A DNA stretch of 6,618 nucleotides from Oleiagrimonas sp036379395 (lineage in GTDB: Bacteria; Pseudomonadota; Gammaproteobacteria; Xanthomonadales; Rhodanobacteraceae), in assembly GCA_036379395.1 (NCBI GenBank), contig DASVGR010000037.1, positions 1 through 6,618 on the forward strand, read 5' to 3'. The notes under the pieces were generated by a model, which was given only the letters and a program-made list of their open reading frames with translations, did not search any database and was not told where the DNA came from. Below, piece after piece: positions 6,137-6,618 of the stretch. Made by a program: the position numbers and the translations under genes. The stretch's first letter is position 1; every line of letters starts with the position of its first letter.

Positions 6137-6142
6137 GGATTG

Positions 6143-6174
6143 ATCGTGCCGGCCTGCTTTTGACTGTGCACGAT
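6143..6174. other. Weak inverted repeat downstream of kynU
   Basis: ATCGTGC (6143-6149) and GCACGAT (6168-6174) are perfect 7-bp arms with an 18-nt loop, lying 9 nt beyond the kynU stop on the - strand. There is no T-tract after either arm, so it is at best a poor terminator or an mRNA-end structure. Confidence 0.25.
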
Positions 6175-6183
6175 GCGGTCGGG

Positions 6184-6618
6184 TCATGCCTGCGGTTTTG
6201 CGCGCCAGGCCTTGACGGCGTCGGCCAGCCCCAGGCAATCGGCGAAGCGGTTGTACATGGGCGCGGGGGCGACGCGGATGACGTCGGGTTCGCGCCAGTC
6301 GCCGATGATGCCGTGCTCGGTGAGGTGGTCGAACAATGCCTTGCCGCGTTCGCGGCCGGCTTTGACGCGGATGGACAGTTGCGCGCCGCGCCGCGCTGGT
6401 TCGCGCGGCGTGACCACTTCGAGCGTGTCGGCCAGTTCGGTGTCGACCAGCCATTCCAGATAACCGGTCAGGCGTTCGGACTTGGCGCGCAGGCGCGCCA
6501 TGCCGGCGCGGTGGAATTGTTCCAGCGACACGCGCAACGGCGCCAGCGCGAAAATCGGCGGGTTGGACAACTGCCAGCCGTCGGCGCCGGGCGTGGGCAC
6601 GAATTCCGGCTGCATCAA
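6184..6618 (-). CDS. kynU: Kynureninase, C-terminal part (5' end outside window)
   Basis: PLP-dependent enzyme that cleaves kynurenine to anthranilate and alanine, or 3-hydroxykynurenine to 3-hydroxyanthranilate. It serves tryptophan breakdown and, in some bacteria including xanthomonads, NAD synthesis. About 145 residues are present, the last third of a protein usually a little over 400 long; the reading frame is still open at the right edge. The segment GADGWQLSNPPIFAL matches the kynureninase substrate-binding region; its Ser-Asn (codons at 6562-6567) corresponds to the Ser332-Asn333 pair of the human enzyme. Further family features are LRAKSERLTGYLEWL and the C-terminal RVAPAPMYNRFADC. 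The PLP-binding lysine lies in the missing part. The gene converges with yeiE, with the REPIN doublet between them. Confidence 0.94.
   Translation of the reverse strand: MMQPEFVPTPGADGWQLSNPPIFALAPLRVSLEQFHRAGMARLRAKSERLTGYLEWLVDTELADTLEVVTPREPARRGAQLSIRVKAGRERGKALFDHLTEHGIIGDWREPDVIRVAPAPMYNRFADCLGLADAVKAWRAKPQA

Noticed and set aside
6484..6499. REP-like palindrome GCGCGC-AGG-CGCGC inside kynU
   Set aside because: It matches the REP core but has no GTAG head and no partner arm. It encodes the family-typical RLRAK stretch, so it is explained by coding.

Overview
The window is high-GC bacterial chromosome. Its gene set (a yoaA-tsaB helicase/tRNA-modification pair, a divergent yeiH/yeiE pair, kynureninase), its GTAG-headed REP elements and its integron integrase best fit a gammaproteobacterium of the Xanthomonadales (Xanthomonas, Lysobacter or Rhodanobacter-like). 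That placement comes from reading the sequence, not from a database search. No tRNA, rRNA, CRISPR array or insertion sequence was seen.

Left part (1-3724, all + strand): an apparently intact integron integrase (IntI) enters from beyond the left edge. It is followed 46 bp later by a DinG/YoaA-type iron-sulfur helicase (yoaA), then 50 bp later by tsaB, a subunit of the t6A tRNA-modification machinery. yoaA and tsaB each have a -10-like hexamer exactly 6 nt before the ATG and no Shine-Dalgarno sequence, which suggests leaderless transcripts. In integrons attI and the cassettes lie on the 5' side of intI, so any cassette array should lie just left of this window.

Middle part (3725-5940): yeiH (- strand, predicted sulfate-exporter family membrane protein) and yeiE (+ strand, LysR-type regulator) diverge from a short AT-rich control region. 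That region holds a perfect 8-bp inverted repeat that is a good candidate for the YeiE operator. By family knowledge the pair would link sulfur-oxyanion sensing with export.

Repeats: both gaps between convergent genes (tsaB/yeiH and yeiE/kynU) contain a doublet of REPINs. Each REPIN is two inverted 22-nt REP hairpins separated by 31 nt, and the two REPINs of a doublet are 28 nt apart, giving the same 103-nt period at both loci. The doublets therefore bracket the yeiH-yeiE unit. No RAYT transposase gene is present in the window.

Right edge (6184-6618, - strand): the C-terminal third of kynureninase (kynU), running out of the window.

The integron edge and the REPIN doublet architecture deserve the closest second look. 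I see no clearly undescribed multi-gene system inside the window.
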